64,000 nt of DNA, from the NCBI RefSeq assembly GCF_019226825.1, contig NZ_CP076643.1:2294001-2358000 (forward strand). Reading direction: 5' to 3'. A program made the translations under genes and the position numbers. Below are positions 29,582 through 39,494 of the stretch, piece after piece. The DNA comes from Vibrio ostreae. GTDB lineage: Bacteria > Pseudomonadota > Gammaproteobacteria > Enterobacterales > Vibrionaceae. The notes under the pieces are model-generated. The model made no database searches. It was not told the origin of the DNA and saw only the letters and a program-made list of their open reading frames with translations. Numbering within the stretch: position 1 is the first letter of the stretch; each line of letters starts with the position of its first letter.

Positions 29582-29854
29582 ATGAGCCGCACTGTATTTT
29601 GTGCTCGACTACAAAAAGAAGCGGATGGTCTGGATTTTCAGCTGTATCCGGGTGAACTGGGCAAACGTATTTTCGATAACATTTCGAAAGAAGCCTGGGC
29701 GCAATGGCAATCTAAGCAAACCATGTTGATCAACGAGAAGAAGCTCAACATGATGGATCCTGAGCACCGTAAACTGCTCGAGCAGGAAATGGTGAACTTC
29801 CTGTTTGAAGGTCAGGAAGTTCATATCGAAGGTTACACGCCACCAAGCGAGTAA
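29582..29854 (+). CDS. yggX: Probable Fe(2+)-trafficking protein
   Basis: Small cytosolic protein of 90 residues that protects iron-sulfur clusters from oxidants. The N-terminal [19 protein letters not shown] with its conserved Cys, and [19 protein letters not shown], are diagnostic. It is directly downstream of mutY and upstream of mltC, the canonical mutY-yggX-mltC order; AGAGGAAG precedes the ATG. Confidence 0.97.
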   Translation: MSRTVFCARLQKEADGLDFQLYPGELGKRIFDNISKEAWAQWQSKQTMLINEKKLNMMDPEHRKLLEQEMVNFLFEGQEVHIEGYTPPSE

Positions 29855-29948
29855 TTCGAGACCATTTCTATGAAAAACAATGACATCATAGCCTTCCGCT
29901 CTGGTGTCATTTTTGTTTTTAACCGTCTCAATCACGTTCGGGGAGCAA

Positions 29949-31076
29949 ATGAGAAAGCTAGTTTATTGCCTGACGGCCATGCTGTTGGCAGGCTGCAGCC
30001 GGGAATTTGTCGAGAGCTTGTACGATGTCGATTACGAGCCTACTAACCGCTTTGCCACCAATCTGGCGCAGCTGCCGGGCCAGTTTGTCAAAGACACCGC
30101 GGCCCTCGATGCGCTGATCAACAGTTTCTCCGGCAATATCGAAAAACGCTGGGGCAGCCGCGAAATCAAGATTGCCGGTAAGCGTAACTATGTCAAATAC
30201 ATCGATGACTACCTGAGCCGGGCCGAAGTTAACTTCAACGACGGTCAGATCCTGGTCGAAACCATCTCGCCGACCGATCCTAAAGGTCACCTCAAGAAAG
30301 CCATAGTCACCACCCTGCTCACTCCGGATGATCCGGCCCATGTCGACTTATTCTCATCACAAAATATTGAATTAAAAGGGCAGCCTTTTCTGTATCGTCA
30401 GGTGGTCGATCAGGAACACAAGCCAATTCAGTGGAGCTGGCGCGCCAACCGCTACGCGGATTACCTGATTGCTCATCACCTTAAAGTTAAACAGGTCGAC
30501 TTTAAACAAGCCTATTATGTCGAGATCCCTATGGTCGAAGATCAGGTCGAGATCCGCAGTTACCAGTACGCCAGTATTGTCCAGCGTGCGGCGCGCAAAT
30601 ATGACATTCCGGAAGATTTGATTTACGCCATCATCAAAACCGAGAGCAGTTTCAACCCTTATGCGGTGAGCTGGGCCAACGCCTACGGACTGATGCAGGT
30701 AGTGCCAAAAACCGCCGGGCGCGATGTGTTTAAGCTGGTCAAGAACCGCTCCGGCCAGCCGTCCCCCGAATATCTGTTTAATCCGGAGAACAATATTGAT
30801 ACCGGAACGGCCTACTTTCACATTCTCAAAACCCGCTATCTGCGCGATGTGCGCAACCCGGTCTCACTCGAGTACAGCATGATTTCAGCCTATAACGGTG
30901 GCACCGGCGGGGTACTCAACACCTTCGACCGCAACCGGCAGCGGGCGATGAATGACCTCAATTCACTCAAACCGAATCAGGTTTACTGGGCTTTGACCAA
31001 AAAACACCCGAACGCAGAGTCGCGCCGCTATCTGGAGAAAGTGACCCAATTTAAGAAACAATTTAACGCTGGCTGA
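29949..31076 (+). CDS. mltC: Membrane-bound lytic murein transglycosylase C
   Basis: Outer-membrane lipoprotein that cleaves peptidoglycan to 1,6-anhydromuropeptides. From the ATG giving MRKLVYCLTAMLLAGCSREF, the lipobox LLAGC is at residues 12-16. The transglycosylase domain carries the catalytic Glu in IIKTESSFNPYAVSWANAYGLMQVVP and the AYNGGTGGV motif. 375 residues, normal. The end of the gene overlaps a 21-bp tandem duplication. Confidence 0.95.
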   Translation: MRKLVYCLTAMLLAGCSREFVESLYDVDYEPTNRFATNLAQLPGQFVKDTAALDALINSFSGNIEKRWGSREIKIAGKRNYVKYIDDYLSRAEVNFNDGQILVETISPTDPKGHLKKAIVTTLLTPDDPAHVDLFSSQNIELKGQPFLYRQVVDQEHKPIQWSWRANRYADYLIAHHLKVKQVDFKQAYYVEIPMVEDQVEIRSYQYASIVQRAARKYDIPEDLIYAIIKTESSFNPYAVSWANAYGLMQVVPKTAGRDVFKLVKNRSGQPSPEYLFNPENNIDTGTAYFHILKTRYLRDVRNPVSLEYSMISAYNGGTGGVLNTFDRNRQRAMNDLNSLKPNQVYWALTKKHPNAESRRYLEKVTQFKKQFNAG

Positions 31077-31104
31077 GAAAAAGTTAACGCTGGCAAAGAA
31101 AAAG
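31063..31104. repeat. 21-bp tandem duplication over the mltC stop
   Basis: Two copies of a 21-bp unit (beginning ttaacgctgg and ending aaaaag) lie at 31063-31083 and 31084-31104. The first contains the last codons and TGA stop of mltC; the second has AAA where the stop was. Confidence 0.85.
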
Positions 31105-31186
31105 TGATGCATTTGCAGCAAAAACCACCACCTTGCTTAAAATAGCGGCGCTTAAGCGATTTTTTAATTTTTTTTAGAAAAACAGG

Positions 31187-31215
31187 TTGACGACCGGAGG
31201 GAAAATCCGTTTAAT
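31187..31215 (+). promoter_or_regulatory. Promoter of the first tRNA operon
   Basis: TTGACG (31187-31192), a 17-bp spacer and TTTAAT (31210-31215), followed by a GC-containing discriminator. The same layout recurs before the second tRNA cluster. Confidence 0.75.
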
Positions 31216-31226
31216 AGCGCTCCGTT

Positions 31227-31302
31227 GCCCGGATAGCTCAGTCGGTAGAGCAGAGGATTGAAAATCCTCGTGTCGGTGGTTCGATTCCGCCTCCGGGCAC
31301 CA
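31227..31302 (+). tRNA. tRNA-Phe (GAA)
   Basis: 76 nt including encoded CCA. Acceptor stem GCCCGGA/TCCGGGC, anticodon loop TTGAAAA with anticodon GAA. This is the only copy here with that acceptor stem; the other two Phe genes have GCCTCGA/TCGAGGC. Confidence 0.97.
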
Positions 31303-31355
31303 CAATTTAAATGTTGTTGGTGCAGGTCACCAGCAGCAGTAAAAGAATACAGTGC

Positions 31356-31431
<76 letters not shown>

Positions 31432-31438
31432 TTCTTTT

Positions 31439-31514
31439 GCCTCGATAGCTCAGTCGGTAGAGCAGAGGATTGAAAATCCTCGTGTCGGTGGTTCGATTCC
31501 GCCTCGAGGCACCA
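31439..31514 (+). tRNA. tRNA-Phe (GAA), acceptor variant
   Basis: Same body as the first Phe gene but with acceptor stem GCCTCGA/TCGAGGC, two base pairs changed on both sides. 76 nt with CCA. It lies 7 bp after tRNA-Thr, so they are co-transcribed. Confidence 0.97.
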
Positions 31515-31534
31515 TATTATTTCCGGTGCTCACT

Positions 31535-31607
31535 AACCTTATAAGGTTAAGTTGAAAATCATCGGTCAGTGCCCTGGGCGGGCCCGTTATTCCGCCTCGA
31601 GGCACCA
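31535..31607 (+). pseudogene. Decayed tRNA-Phe copy
   Basis: The last 20 bases (tattccgcctcgaggcacca) match the 3' end of the upstream tRNA-Phe except at the first position, and a ttgaaaatc segment about 45 bases earlier recalls its anticodon arm. The 5' half is gone and no cloverleaf forms. It looks like a remnant of duplication or recombination. Confidence 0.6.
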
Positions 31608-31646
31608 TTATTTGGTGCTTTACTCTGCAAAGAGTACACAAATAAT

Positions 31647-31722
31647 TCCCCCTTAGTTCAGTCGGTAGAACGGCGGACTGTTAATCCGTATGTCGCAAGT
31701 TCAAGTCTTGCAGGGGGAGCCA
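31647..31722 (+). tRNA. tRNA-Asn (GTT)
   Basis: 76 nt with CCA. Acceptor TCCCCCT/AGGGGGA, anticodon loop CTGTTAA with anticodon GTT. It is the last functional tRNA of the first cluster and the apparent ancestor of the repeat units that follow. Confidence 0.97.
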
Positions 31723-31732
31723 CTTTACAAAA

Positions 31733-31755
31733 CCCAGTCTTCGGACTGGGTTTTT
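31733..31755 (+). terminator. Terminator of the first tRNA operon
   Basis: Stem CCCAGTC/GACTGGG with a TTCG tetraloop (C-TTCG-G) and T5. It is the first of six copies of this terminator in the array. Confidence 0.92.
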
Positions 31756-32388
31756 GCTTTTCTGCAGTATGGAAAATTAAACACCTTTGTGAACGGTAGA
31801 TATGTCGCAACCGAAGGTCGGCCCGTACAAGTCCTGACAGCGGGAACCTCTTTACAAAATCCAGTCTTCGGACTGGGTTTTTGCTTTTGTGCAGTATGAA
31901 AAATTTAACGGCTTTGTGAACGGTAGATATGTCGCAACCAGTAGGCTGGCCCGTACAAGTCCTGACAGCGGGAACCTCTTTACAAAATCCAGTCTTCGGA
32001 CTGGGTTTTTGCTTTTGTGCAGTATGAAAAATTTAACGGCTTTGTGAACGGTAGATATGTCGCAACCAGTAGGCTGGCCCGTACAAGTCCTGACAGCGTG
32101 AACCTCTTTACAAAACCCAGTCTTCGGACTGGGTTTTTGCTTTTCTGCAGTATGGAAAATTAAACACCTTTGTGAACGGTAGATATGTCGCAACCGAAGG
32201 TCGGCCCGTACAAGTCCTGACAGCGGGAACCTCTTTACAAAACCCAGTCTTCGGACTGGTTTTTTGCTTTTCTGCAGTATGGAAAATTAAACACCTTTGT
32301 GAACGGTAGATATGTCGCAACCGAAGGTCGGCCCGTACAAGTCCTGACAGCGGGAACCTCTTTTAGAAAATCCAGTCTTCGGACTGGG
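31751..32388 (+). repeat. Array of five tRNA-Asn-like repeat units, each ending in a terminator
   Basis: Five units of 127, 128, 128, 127 and 128 bp lie at 31751-31877, 31878-32005, 32006-32133, 32134-32260 and 32261-32388. Each contains tttgtgaacggtagatatgtcgcaac, then a small hairpin, then a tRNA 3'-end-like cccgtacaagtcctgacagcg-ggaacc, and ends with the CCAGTCTTCGGACTGG hairpin and T run. Against tRNA-Asn, gaacgg and tatgtcgcaa are kept, the anticodon arm is missing, and about 17 nt are inserted in the T-arm region. The hairpin is CCGA-agg-TCGG in units 1, 4 and 5 and CCAG-tagg-CTGG in units 2 and 3. No protein is encoded. It resembles the tRNA-linked repeats known after E. coli tyrT, but the sequence is different. 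Confidence 0.9.
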
Positions 32389-32723
32389 TTTTTGCTTTTG
32401 TGCGCAATCAACAGTGCCGTATGAGACATTAAACGCTCCTGCCCGGTAACGGATAGCGCCCCGTATACTCACCAACAGCCGTAGTATTCAGTGCAAAAGA
32501 GAGCCTCACAGCGTGAAGCTGCCGTTTAGTTTGATCCGCTTTGCCGAAAAAACACCCATTCCGAACTAACTATCTGGCAGCTAACAAGCCAGCGCCCTCG
32601 CCTGTCGCCCTGGCGCAACAGCTTTTAGGGCGCGGGATCTGGGCAAATAGTAGCTTCTGATGGATAAAAACAGGCCATTAAGTATAGAAAAACAACAAAC
32701 GATATTTTTTTTGCATTTTACTG
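32389..32723. other. Spacer between repeat array and second tRNA operon
   Basis: About 335 bp with no convincing open reading frame or RNA gene. One weak echo of the array (acagcgtgaagctgc near 32508) is present. The 3' part is A/T-rich and leads into the second tRNA promoter. Confidence 0.6.
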
Positions 32724-32752
32724 TTGACGGGAAATCGGAAAACTCGTTTAAT
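32724..32752 (+). promoter_or_regulatory. Promoter of the second tRNA operon
   Basis: TTGACG (32724-32729), 17-bp spacer, TTTAAT (32747-32752): both hexamers and spacer length match the promoter of the first cluster, suggesting duplication of the whole unit. Confidence 0.75.
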
Positions 32753-32762
32753 ACACCCCGTT

Positions 32763-32838
32763 GCCTCGATAGCTCAGTCGGTAGAGCAGAGGATTGAAAA
32801 TCCTCGTGTCGGTGGTTCGATTCCGCCTCGAGGCACCA
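32763..32838 (+). tRNA. tRNA-Phe (GAA), acceptor variant
   Basis: 76 nt, identical to the copy at 31439 with acceptor GCCTCGA/TCGAGGC. Confidence 0.97.
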
Positions 32839-32895
32839 TATTTTAGAATGTTGGTGTACATCACGAGCATGCAACAAAACATAAAGATTCGGTGT

Positions 32896-32971
<76 letters not shown>

Positions 32972-33004
32972 TTCTTTACAAGACCTTGAGTCTTAAAAAT
33001 CTGT

Positions 33005-33080
33005 TCCCCCTTAGTTCAGTCGGTAGAACGGCGGACTGTTAATCCGTATGTCGCAAGTTCAAGTCTTGCAGGGGGAGCCA
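33005..33080 (+). tRNA. tRNA-Asn (GTT)
   Basis: 76 nt, identical to the copy at 31647. No repeat unit or terminator follows it directly; the next tRNA begins 36 bp later. Confidence 0.97.
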
Positions 33081-33116
33081 CTTTTCCTCAATGAGCTTTA
33101 ATAGCTGATTGAAAAG

Positions 33117-33192
<76 letters not shown>

Positions 33193-33230
33193 TTGTTTTG
33201 ACAATAGCAAAACAGTGAACAACAAATAAT

Positions 33231-33306
33231 TCCCCCTTAGTTCAGTCGGTAGAACGGCGGACTGTTAATCCGTATGTCGCAAGTTCAAGTCTTGCAGGGG
33301 GAGCCA
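33231..33306 (+). tRNA. tRNA-Asn (GTT)
   Basis: 76 nt, third Asn copy, and last tRNA of the second operon. It is followed by the same terminator hairpin as the first operon and then by two repeat units. Confidence 0.97.
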
Positions 33307-33316
33307 CTTTAGAAAA

Positions 33317-33339
33317 CCCAGTCTTCGGACTGGGTTTTT
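33317..33339 (+). terminator. Terminator of the second tRNA operon
   Basis: CCCAGTC-TTCG-GACTGGG stem-loop with T5, identical to the one after the first operon. Confidence 0.92.
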
Positions 33340-33609
33340 GCTTTTCTGGTCCAAAAAAACTGTGCGAAAATTCCATTTCTTTGTGAACGATGAATATGTC
33401 GCAACCAGTAGGCTGGCCCGTACAAGTCCTGACAGCGTGAACCACTTTTAGAAAACCCAGTCTTCGGACTGGGTTTTTGCTTTTCTGGTATATGGAAAAT
33501 TCTTCATTTGTGAACGGTAGATATGTCGCAACCGAAGGTCGGCCCGTACAAGTCCTGACAGCGTGAACCACTTTTAGAAAACCCAGTCTTCGGACTGGGT
33601 TTTTGCTTT
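33335..33609 (+). repeat. Two further tRNA-Asn-like repeat units with terminators
   Basis: Units of 139 and 136 bp lie at 33335-33473 and 33474-33609. The first carries the CCAG/CTGG version of the internal hairpin and the second the CCGA/TCGG version. Their 5' parts differ from those of the first array (first unit gaacgatgaatatgtcgcaac), while the 3' parts and terminators are nearly identical. From here to 33656 nothing is recognised. Confidence 0.9.
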
Positions 33610-33655
33610 TCTGGCCCCCACCCTGACAGACTGACCAGCCGGCAAACTGCAGAGG

Positions 33656-33682
33656 TAAAAAAGGCAAGCCGCAGCTTGCCTT
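33656..33682 (-). terminator. Terminator of djlA
   Basis: On the minus strand the stem AAGGCAAGC/GCTTGCCTT is followed by T6. Confidence 0.9.
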
Positions 33683-33701
33683 GTGCTTGAGCACGCTCAG
33701 A

Positions 33702-34553
33702 TTACTTGATGCCTTTTTCCTTTTTGATCAAGTCATAGGCATGCTGGATTTCCTGCGATTTCTCTTTGGCGACGTTCATCATCTCCGGCGGCAGGCCTTT
33801 GGCCATCAGTTTATCCGGATGATGCTCGTTCATCAGTTTACGGTAAGCGCGCTTGATTTCTTTCGCGTCGGAATTTTCATCCACCCCGAGTACCGAATAC
33901 GCATCGGCCAGACGGTCGCGGCTTGACGTTTGCTGCCACTGGCCGCCTGAATAGTGTTGCTGCCCCTGTCCACCAGCGCCACCTTGCTGGAAACGAAACG
34001 CCGCTTCCTGCATACGCAGGCGACGCTCTAGCTGGTCAGCCGAAAAACCTAATATCTGAGCAACACGGTGCAGCACATCGCGCTCACTCGGATGCAGATC
34101 GCCGTCGGCAAAAGCGGCTGAGATTTGCAACTCGAGGAAAAACTGCAGCAGGTCAAAACGGCCGCCGGACGAAATGCGTACTTTTTCCAGTACCCGGTCA
34201 AGCGGGAAATCGGCATCTTTACCGTCACGAAACGCGTCCTGCGCTGCACGGCGCTGGTCGCCATGTAGGTTCATGCGATCCATCATGACACTGGCCAGTT
34301 GAATCTCTTGTTTGGTGACCTGGCCTTTCGCTTTGGCCACATGGCCCATCACAGCAAAGGCCGCTTTAAAGAATTCTTCCTGCCGTTCCGCCTGGCTCGG
34401 ACCGGAACCAAACCCGCCGGAACTGAAGCCGGCACGGCTCATACGACGGGCTTTATCAAACTGATGCCCAATAAACAGGCCAAAGATTGCGCCTAGCGGA
34501 CCGCCAAACAGGAGGCCGAAGAAAGCGCCAAGAATTTTGCCAAAAATATGCAT
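33702..34553 (-). CDS. djlA: Co-chaperone DjlA
   Basis: Membrane-anchored DnaJ-type partner of DnaK. The 283-residue protein has one N-terminal membrane segment rich in Gly (ILGAFFGLLFGGPLGAIFGLF), a central TerB-like helical domain, a Gln/Gly-rich linker (QQGGAGGQGQQHYSGG) and a C-terminal J domain with HPD in MNEHHPDKLMAKGLP. It is divergent from lptD with a 215-bp gap, a conserved arrangement. Confidence 0.95.
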   Translation of the reverse strand: MHIFGKILGAFFGLLFGGPLGAIFGLFIGHQFDKARRMSRAGFSSGGFGSGPSQAERQEEFFKAAFAVMGHVAKAKGQVTKQEIQLASVMMDRMNLHGDQRRAAQDAFRDGKDADFPLDRVLEKVRISSGGRFDLLQFFLELQISAAFADGDLHPSERDVLHRVAQILGFSADQLERRLRMQEAAFRFQQGGAGGQGQQHYSGGQWQQTSSRDRLADAYSVLGVDENSDAKEIKRAYRKLMNEHHPDKLMAKGLPPEMMNVAKEKSQEIQHAYDLIKKEKGIK

Positions 34554-34768
34554 TATGTGCTCTCAATCTATGAATTTTTTAGGTGTGCCGTGGTCTGATA
34601 GTGCCGGGAGCGTGAAATTCCTTTATGATAAGGAACGGTTTTTATTATACCCAAGTCATCTCATCGGCTGTGTCACAGCCAGGTTCAGGATGAATTTACA
34701 TACAGGTGCTTGGGTGTATCATCTCCCAATATCGGACTTAAACAATTTCAACAGGATAGTACAATTCG

Positions 34769-37123
34769 ATGTCACGTTTTTCCCGCACGTTTTTAGCCGC
34801 TTCGATTAGCGCCGCGCTCTTTGCGCCTCAGACTCAAGCAGACGCTACGGTGGATGACAGTGTGCAGGAACTGCCCACTATCGATCAATGCCTGGTGGAT
34901 AAACCAGCAGCAGAGAATTCCGCCCAACAGCCTATCAATGTCGAAGCGGATAAGCTAGAAGCAATTAATGGCGATCGCGCCACCTACTCCGGCCATGTTG
35001 TTGTCATTCAGGGTAATAAGCAGATTCAGGCTGACAATGTGACCCTGCACCAGAAAGAGAACCTGGTGGTGGCTGAAGGTAATGTGAATTTCAGTGACGG
35101 CCAGGTCAGAGCGCGCTCAGATAAAGCCACCAATGATCTGACCAATGATCAGATGACACTGGAGAACACGGAATACAAATTCCTGTGTGAGCCAGGCCGT
35201 GGTAATGCAGCCTATATCTCCAAGACAGGTAAAGCGGTATACGAGATTGAAGATGGCTCAATTACCTCCTGTCCGGAAGATGATAATGCCTGGCGCCTGA
35301 GAGCCTCGGGGATTCATGTCGACCAGGATGAGGAACAGGCCACCTTCTATAACCCGCGTCTGGAAGTGCTCGACGTGCCGGTGTTTTACTTCCCGTACCT
35401 GACCGTGCCGATTGGTGATACCCGTAAAACTGGTTTCCTGTATCCGACCGTTTCTTACGGTTCGCGCGATGGTTTCGAACTGGAAGTACCATTCTACTGG
35501 AACCTGGCACCGCAGTACGATCTGGAAACCACCCTGCACTATATGGACAAGCGTGGTACTCAGCTCAACAGTATCTTCCGCTACCTGACTGATTTTGGTC
35601 AGGGCAGCCTCAAATCTGAGTTTTTGCCGGATGATGATCTGAACCCGGATCTGGGTAAGCGCTGGGCATTCCAGTATCAGCACAGCGGCATTTATGACCA
35701 GTCATGGAAATTCGATTTCGATTACTCCAAAGTCAGCGATATTAACTACTTCTCTGATCTGAGCTCGTCGATCGGTAACCGTGAAGACGGTCAGCTGATT
35801 CAGGAAGGTGAAGTTGCCTACCGCAGCCAGAACTGGGACAGCGCAATCCGGGTACGCCAATTCCAGCTGCTGCTGGATGATAACAACAGCACCCAGCAGC
35901 CTTATCGTCTGATGCCGCAACTGGCGTTTAACTACTATTCACCTCAGGCTCTGCGTTACATGGATCTGGACTTTAAATCGCATATTTCGCGTTTTGAGAC
36001 CGATGCCAACGGCCGTCCTTCTGCGACCCGGGTACATATCGAACCAGGCATGCAAATCCCGATTGCCACCACCTGGGGCACCTGGACCACAGAAGCGCGC
36101 GTACTGGGCACTTACTATCAGCAAGATCTGGACGACGTCGATATGACCGACTCCGATAACCGCGATCTGGAAGAGAGCGTGACCCGCGTCATTCCTGAAT
36201 TCCGCACTCACGCCGGTATCGTGCTGGAACGAAATACCAAGATCTTTGACAGCTACACCCAGACCCTGGAACCACAGATCCAGTACCTGTATGTACCTAA
36301 AAAAGACCAGAGCAATATCGCCCTGTATGACACTACCCTGCTGCAAACCGACTACTACGGTCTGTTCCGCAGCCGCAAATACAGCAACATCGACCGTGTC
36401 GCCGCGGCGAACCAGCTAAGCTACGGCGCTTCCACCCGTTTCTTCGACGATGCGTATAAAGAGCGCCTCAATATCTCGTTCGGTCAGATTTTCTATATCG
36501 ACAAAGATTTGAAAGTCCGCTCCACAGCATCGGATGAAGAGACGGAGTCGAACTACTCGGCCTGGGCAGTGGAAATGGATTTCAACTACGATGACTTCCT
36601 GTTTTACCACGGCGGCGTGCAGTATGACGTCGATACCAGCTCCATGCAGCTCGCCAACAGTACGCTGGAATACCGGTTTGATGGTGGTTTCATCCAGACC
36701 AACTACCGTTATGTGCCAAAAGAGTACATTCAGGAAACCGTGGACTTTGATGTCTCCAACATTACTGAAGACGGTATTTCTCAGGCCGGTCTGCTGGCCA
36801 GCTACCAGCTGTCACGCAAATGGAGCTTCAGCGGCCAGTACTTCTATGATCTGACCACAGATCAGGCGCTGGAGTGGCTGGCGGGCTTCCGCTATACCTC
36901 TGACTGCTGGTACATGGGTTTCAACTACAGCAACCAGCTTAAGGGCTGGAACCAGACCCTTAGCGACGGTTATGACAACTTTGGCGATCCTGATTATGAG
37001 AACAACTTCAGCTTCAATATCGGCATTATCGGCTTTGGTACCAGTGTTGGTTCCGACTCTGATCTGCTGAGCAGCAGTGATAACTCTCTGGGCTACGGTC
37101 GTCCGTTCTTCCTGAATAACTGA
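34769..37123 (+). CDS. lptD: LPS assembly outer-membrane protein LptD
   Basis: Inserts lipopolysaccharide into the outer leaflet together with LptE. The 784-residue protein has a signal peptide, a periplasmic OstA/LptA-like beta-jellyroll ([39 protein letters not shown]), then a 26-strand-type barrel with long acidic extracellular loops. Cysteines for the disulfide switch appear near the mature N-terminus (DQCLVD), in FLCEPG and SCPEDD, and near the C-terminus in SDCWYMGF. It is first in the lptD-surA-pdxA-ksgA-apaG-apaH series. Confidence 0.96.
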   Translation: MSRFSRTFLAASISAALFAPQTQADATVDDSVQELPTIDQCLVDKPAAENSAQQPINVEADKLEAINGDRATYSGHVVVIQGNKQIQADNVTLHQKENLVVAEGNVNFSDGQVRARSDKATNDLTNDQMTLENTEYKFLCEPGRGNAAYISKTGKAVYEIEDGSITSCPEDDNAWRLRASGIHVDQDEEQATFYNPRLEVLDVPVFYFPYLTVPIGDTRKTGFLYPTVSYGSRDGFELEVPFYWNLAPQYDLETTLHYMDKRGTQLNSIFRYLTDFGQGSLKSEFLPDDDLNPDLGKRWAFQYQHSGIYDQSWKFDFDYSKVSDINYFSDLSSSIGNREDGQLIQEGEVAYRSQNWDSAIRVRQFQLLLDDNNSTQQPYRLMPQLAFNYYSPQALRYMDLDFKSHISRFETDANGRPSATRVHIEPGMQIPIATTWGTWTTEARVLGTYYQQDLDDVDMTDSDNRDLEESVTRVIPEFRTHAGIVLERNTKIFDSYTQTLEPQIQYLYVPKKDQSNIALYDTTLLQTDYYGLFRSRKYSNIDRVAAANQLSYGASTRFFDDAYKERLNISFGQIFYIDKDLKVRSTASDEETESNYSAWAVEMDFNYDDFLFYHGGVQYDVDTSSMQLANSTLEYRFDGGFIQTNYRYVPKEYIQETVDFDVSNITEDGISQAGLLASYQLSRKWSFSGQYFYDLTTDQALEWLAGFRYTSDCWYMGFNYSNQLKGWNQTLSDGYDNFGDPDYENNFSFNIGIIGFGTSVGSDSDLLSSSDNSLGYGRPFFLNN

Positions 37124-37144
37124 GTCTCTGAGTCACGAACAGAC

Positions 37145-37168
37145 AGGCCTGCCCAAGGCAGGCCTTTG
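37145..37168 (+). terminator. Hairpin between lptD and surA
   Basis: 9-bp stem AGGCCTGCC/GGCAGGCCT with a CAA loop, but only TTT after it. Probably a weak terminator or stabilising hairpin inside the operon. Confidence 0.5.
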
Positions 37169-37186
37169 CAATAGATAGGACATGTA

Positions 37187-38482
37187 ATGAAATTGTGGAA
37201 ACACACCCTACTGACGCTTATCGGGCTACTTACTATCGGTACTGCGCAGGCACAGCCGGTTGAAATGGACCGCGTCGCTGTCGTCGTCAATGACGGCGTT
37301 ATTTTACAAAGCGATGTGGATGCCGCCATGCTGACCGTTCAGGCCAATGCCAAACAAAACGGTCGTTCACTGCCGGCGCAGGATGTGCTGCGTGAGCAGG
37401 TGGTGGAAAAACTGATCATTGATACCCTGCAACAGCAGGAAGCAGATCGGATCGGGGTACGCATCGATGATGAACGCCTTAATCAGGCCATCAACGATAT
37501 CGCACGGGATAACAAACAGACTCCTGAGCAGCTGCGCGCGGCTGTGGCAGAACAAGGCCTGACCTACGCCGAATTCCGCGAACAGATCCGTAAAGAGATG
37601 TCCGCCAGTGAAGCGCGTAATGCACTGGTGCGCCGCCGCATCAACATTCTGCCGGCTGAAGTCGATACCCTGGCCGAGATCCTGGCCCAGGAAACCAATG
37701 CCACTGTGCAGTACAAAATCAGCCACATCCAGCTACGCTTCAATGACGGGCAGGATAAAGCTGATGTCGAAGCTCAGGCCAAGAAACTGGTCCAGGAGCT
37801 GAACGATGGCGCTGACTTCAGTAAAATGGCCAGCACCTACTCAAAGGGCCCGAAAGCGCTCGAAGGCGGTGACTGGGGCTGGATGCGCAAAGAAGAGATG
37901 CCAACCATCTTCGCTGACCAGATTAAAATGCAGAACAAAGGCACTATTATTGGTCCGTTCCGCAGCGGTGTCGGTTTCCACATCCTCAAAATTGATGATG
38001 TCAAAGGTCTGGAGACCGTGGCCGTGACTGAAGTCAATGCCCGCCATATCCTGATTAAGCCGACTATTATCCTCAGTGATGAAGGCGCTCAGAAGCAGCT
38101 CAATGACTTCATTCGCCGCATTAACAACGGTGAAGCGACCTTTGCTGAACTGGCACGTCAGTACAGCCAGGATCCGGGTTCAGCGGCTCAAAATGGTGAA
38201 CTGGGTTATCAGACCCCTGACCTGTATGTACCGGAATTTAAACACCAGGTAGAAACCCTGCCAGTGGGGCAAATCAGTAAGCCATTTAAAACCGTGCACG
38301 GCTGGCATATTGTCGAAGTGATGGATCGCCGCGAAGTTGACCGTACCGACTCTGCACTGAAAAACAAAGCGTACCGAATTCTGTTCAACCGTAAGTTCAA
38401 TGAAGAAGCCAGCGCCTGGCTGCAGGAGCTGCGTGCCGGTGCTTTCGTTGAAGTACTCAAGGACAACGAAGATGACAATTAA
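37187..38482 (+). CDS. surA: Periplasmic chaperone and peptidyl-prolyl isomerase SurA
   Basis: Escorts unfolded outer-membrane proteins, including LptD, to the BAM complex. The 431-residue protein has a signal peptide ending TAQAQ, the SurA N-terminal chaperone domain ([18 protein letters not shown]), and two parvulin domains, each with the xISHIxLRF / NARHILIK opening and GWMRK / LGYQT core. It overlaps the pdxA start by 11 bp, indicating coupling. Confidence 0.97.
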   Translation: MKLWKHTLLTLIGLLTIGTAQAQPVEMDRVAVVVNDGVILQSDVDAAMLTVQANAKQNGRSLPAQDVLREQVVEKLIIDTLQQQEADRIGVRIDDERLNQAINDIARDNKQTPEQLRAAVAEQGLTYAEFREQIRKEMSASEARNALVRRRINILPAEVDTLAEILAQETNATVQYKISHIQLRFNDGQDKADVEAQAKKLVQELNDGADFSKMASTYSKGPKALEGGDWGWMRKEEMPTIFADQIKMQNKGTIIGPFRSGVGFHILKIDDVKGLETVAVTEVNARHILIKPTIILSDEGAQKQLNDFIRRINNGEATFAELARQYSQDPGSAAQNGELGYQTPDLYVPEFKHQVETLPVGQISKPFKTVHGWHIVEVMDRREVDRTDSALKNKAYRILFNRKFNEEASAWLQELRAGAFVEVLKDNEDDN

Positions 38483-39467
38483 ACGCATCGTCGTCACCGC
38501 CGGAGAACCGGCGGGCATTGGCCCGGATCTGGTGTTGGCACTGTCGCAGGAAGACTGGTCGCATCAACTGGTGGTGTGTGCCGACAAATCGGTGCTGGCT
38601 GAACGCGCCAAACTGCTCGGCCTTGATGTCACCTTATTAGACTACGATGCTGCAGCACCGGCCTCTGCGCAGCGTGCCGGCACCCTGGTAGTGGATCACA
38701 TCACGATCAGCAAACCTGTGGTTGCCGGTCAGCTCAATGAAGCCAACGGCCGCTACGTATTAAATACGCTAGAAAGAGCCGCTGCAGGCTGTATGAATGA
38801 TGAATTTGATGCTATTGTCACCGGCCCCGTGCATAAAGGGGTGATCAACCGGGCTGGCGTTGCATTCAGCGGCCACACCGAGTTCTTTGCTGAGCAGTCC
38901 AATACCCCTCTGGTGGTGATGATGCTGGCAACAGAAGGGCTGCGGGTTGCACTGGTCACGACCCATATTCCATTGGCTTATGTGTCTAAAGCGGTAACCA
39001 GTGAGCGCCTGGAAAAGATCATTCATATTCTCCACAAGGATTTGGTCGAGAAATTTGCGATTGAGCAGCCGAACATTTATGTTTGCGGCCTCAATCCGCA
39101 TGCCGGGGAAGATGGTGTACTGGGTCATGAAGAGATCGACACCATCACACCAACCCTGGAAAAATTGCGTCAGCAGGATGGTATCAATCTGATCGGTCCG
39201 TTACCGGCCGATACCATCTTCAGCGAAAAATATTTGCAGCATGCAGATGCTGTTCTGGGCATGTACCACGATCAGGTGCTGCCGGTACTGAAATACAAAG
39301 GCTTTGGCCGCTCGGTAAACATTACCCTCGGCCTGCCGTTTATTCGGACTTCGGTTGACCACGGTACGGCGCTTGACCTGGCAGGTACAGGCAGCGCAGA
39401 CGTCGGCAGCTTCAGAACAGCCCTTGCGCAAGCGATTGAATTAGTAGACAAGAAGAAGGCTTCTTGA
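38472..39467 (+). CDS. pdxA: 4-hydroxythreonine-4-phosphate dehydrogenase
   Basis: Step of the deoxyxylulose-5-phosphate-dependent pyridoxal phosphate pathway, following Epd and PdxB. I start at [20 protein letters not shown], inside the end of surA, which gives 331 residues. Metal-binding and substrate features are [32 protein letters not shown] and [13 protein letters not shown]. Confidence 0.97.
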   Translation: MTIKRIVVTAGEPAGIGPDLVLALSQEDWSHQLVVCADKSVLAERAKLLGLDVTLLDYDAAAPASAQRAGTLVVDHITISKPVVAGQLNEANGRYVLNTLERAAAGCMNDEFDAIVTGPVHKGVINRAGVAFSGHTEFFAEQSNTPLVVMMLATEGLRVALVTTHIPLAYVSKAVTSERLEKIIHILHKDLVEKFAIEQPNIYVCGLNPHAGEDGVLGHEEIDTITPTLEKLRQQDGINLIGPLPADTIFSEKYLQHADAVLGMYHDQVLPVLKYKGFGRSVNITLGLPFIRTSVDHGTALDLAGTGSADVGSFRTALAQAIELVDKKKAS

Positions 39468-39494
39468 CGACAGTAGAAGAATATTGAGAACACT

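Noticed and set aside
31751..32388. CRISPR array or integron attC (VCR-like) sites
   Set aside because: The period of 127-128 bp suggested VCRs, but there are no cassettes or RYYYAAC/GTTRRRY ends, and the whole unit repeats without unique spacers; the similarity to tRNA-Asn explains it better.
31852..32475. Overlapping minus-strand open frames with a repeated peptide (CGCDISTVHK-like, QKPSPKTGF)
   Set aside because: They are translations of the non-coding repeat array and its terminator hairpins; no ribosome binding sites and no relation to known proteins.
32581..32877. 98-residue minus-strand frame over a tRNA-Phe gene
   Set aside because: It is antisense to a tRNA and its promoter, with no coding signs.
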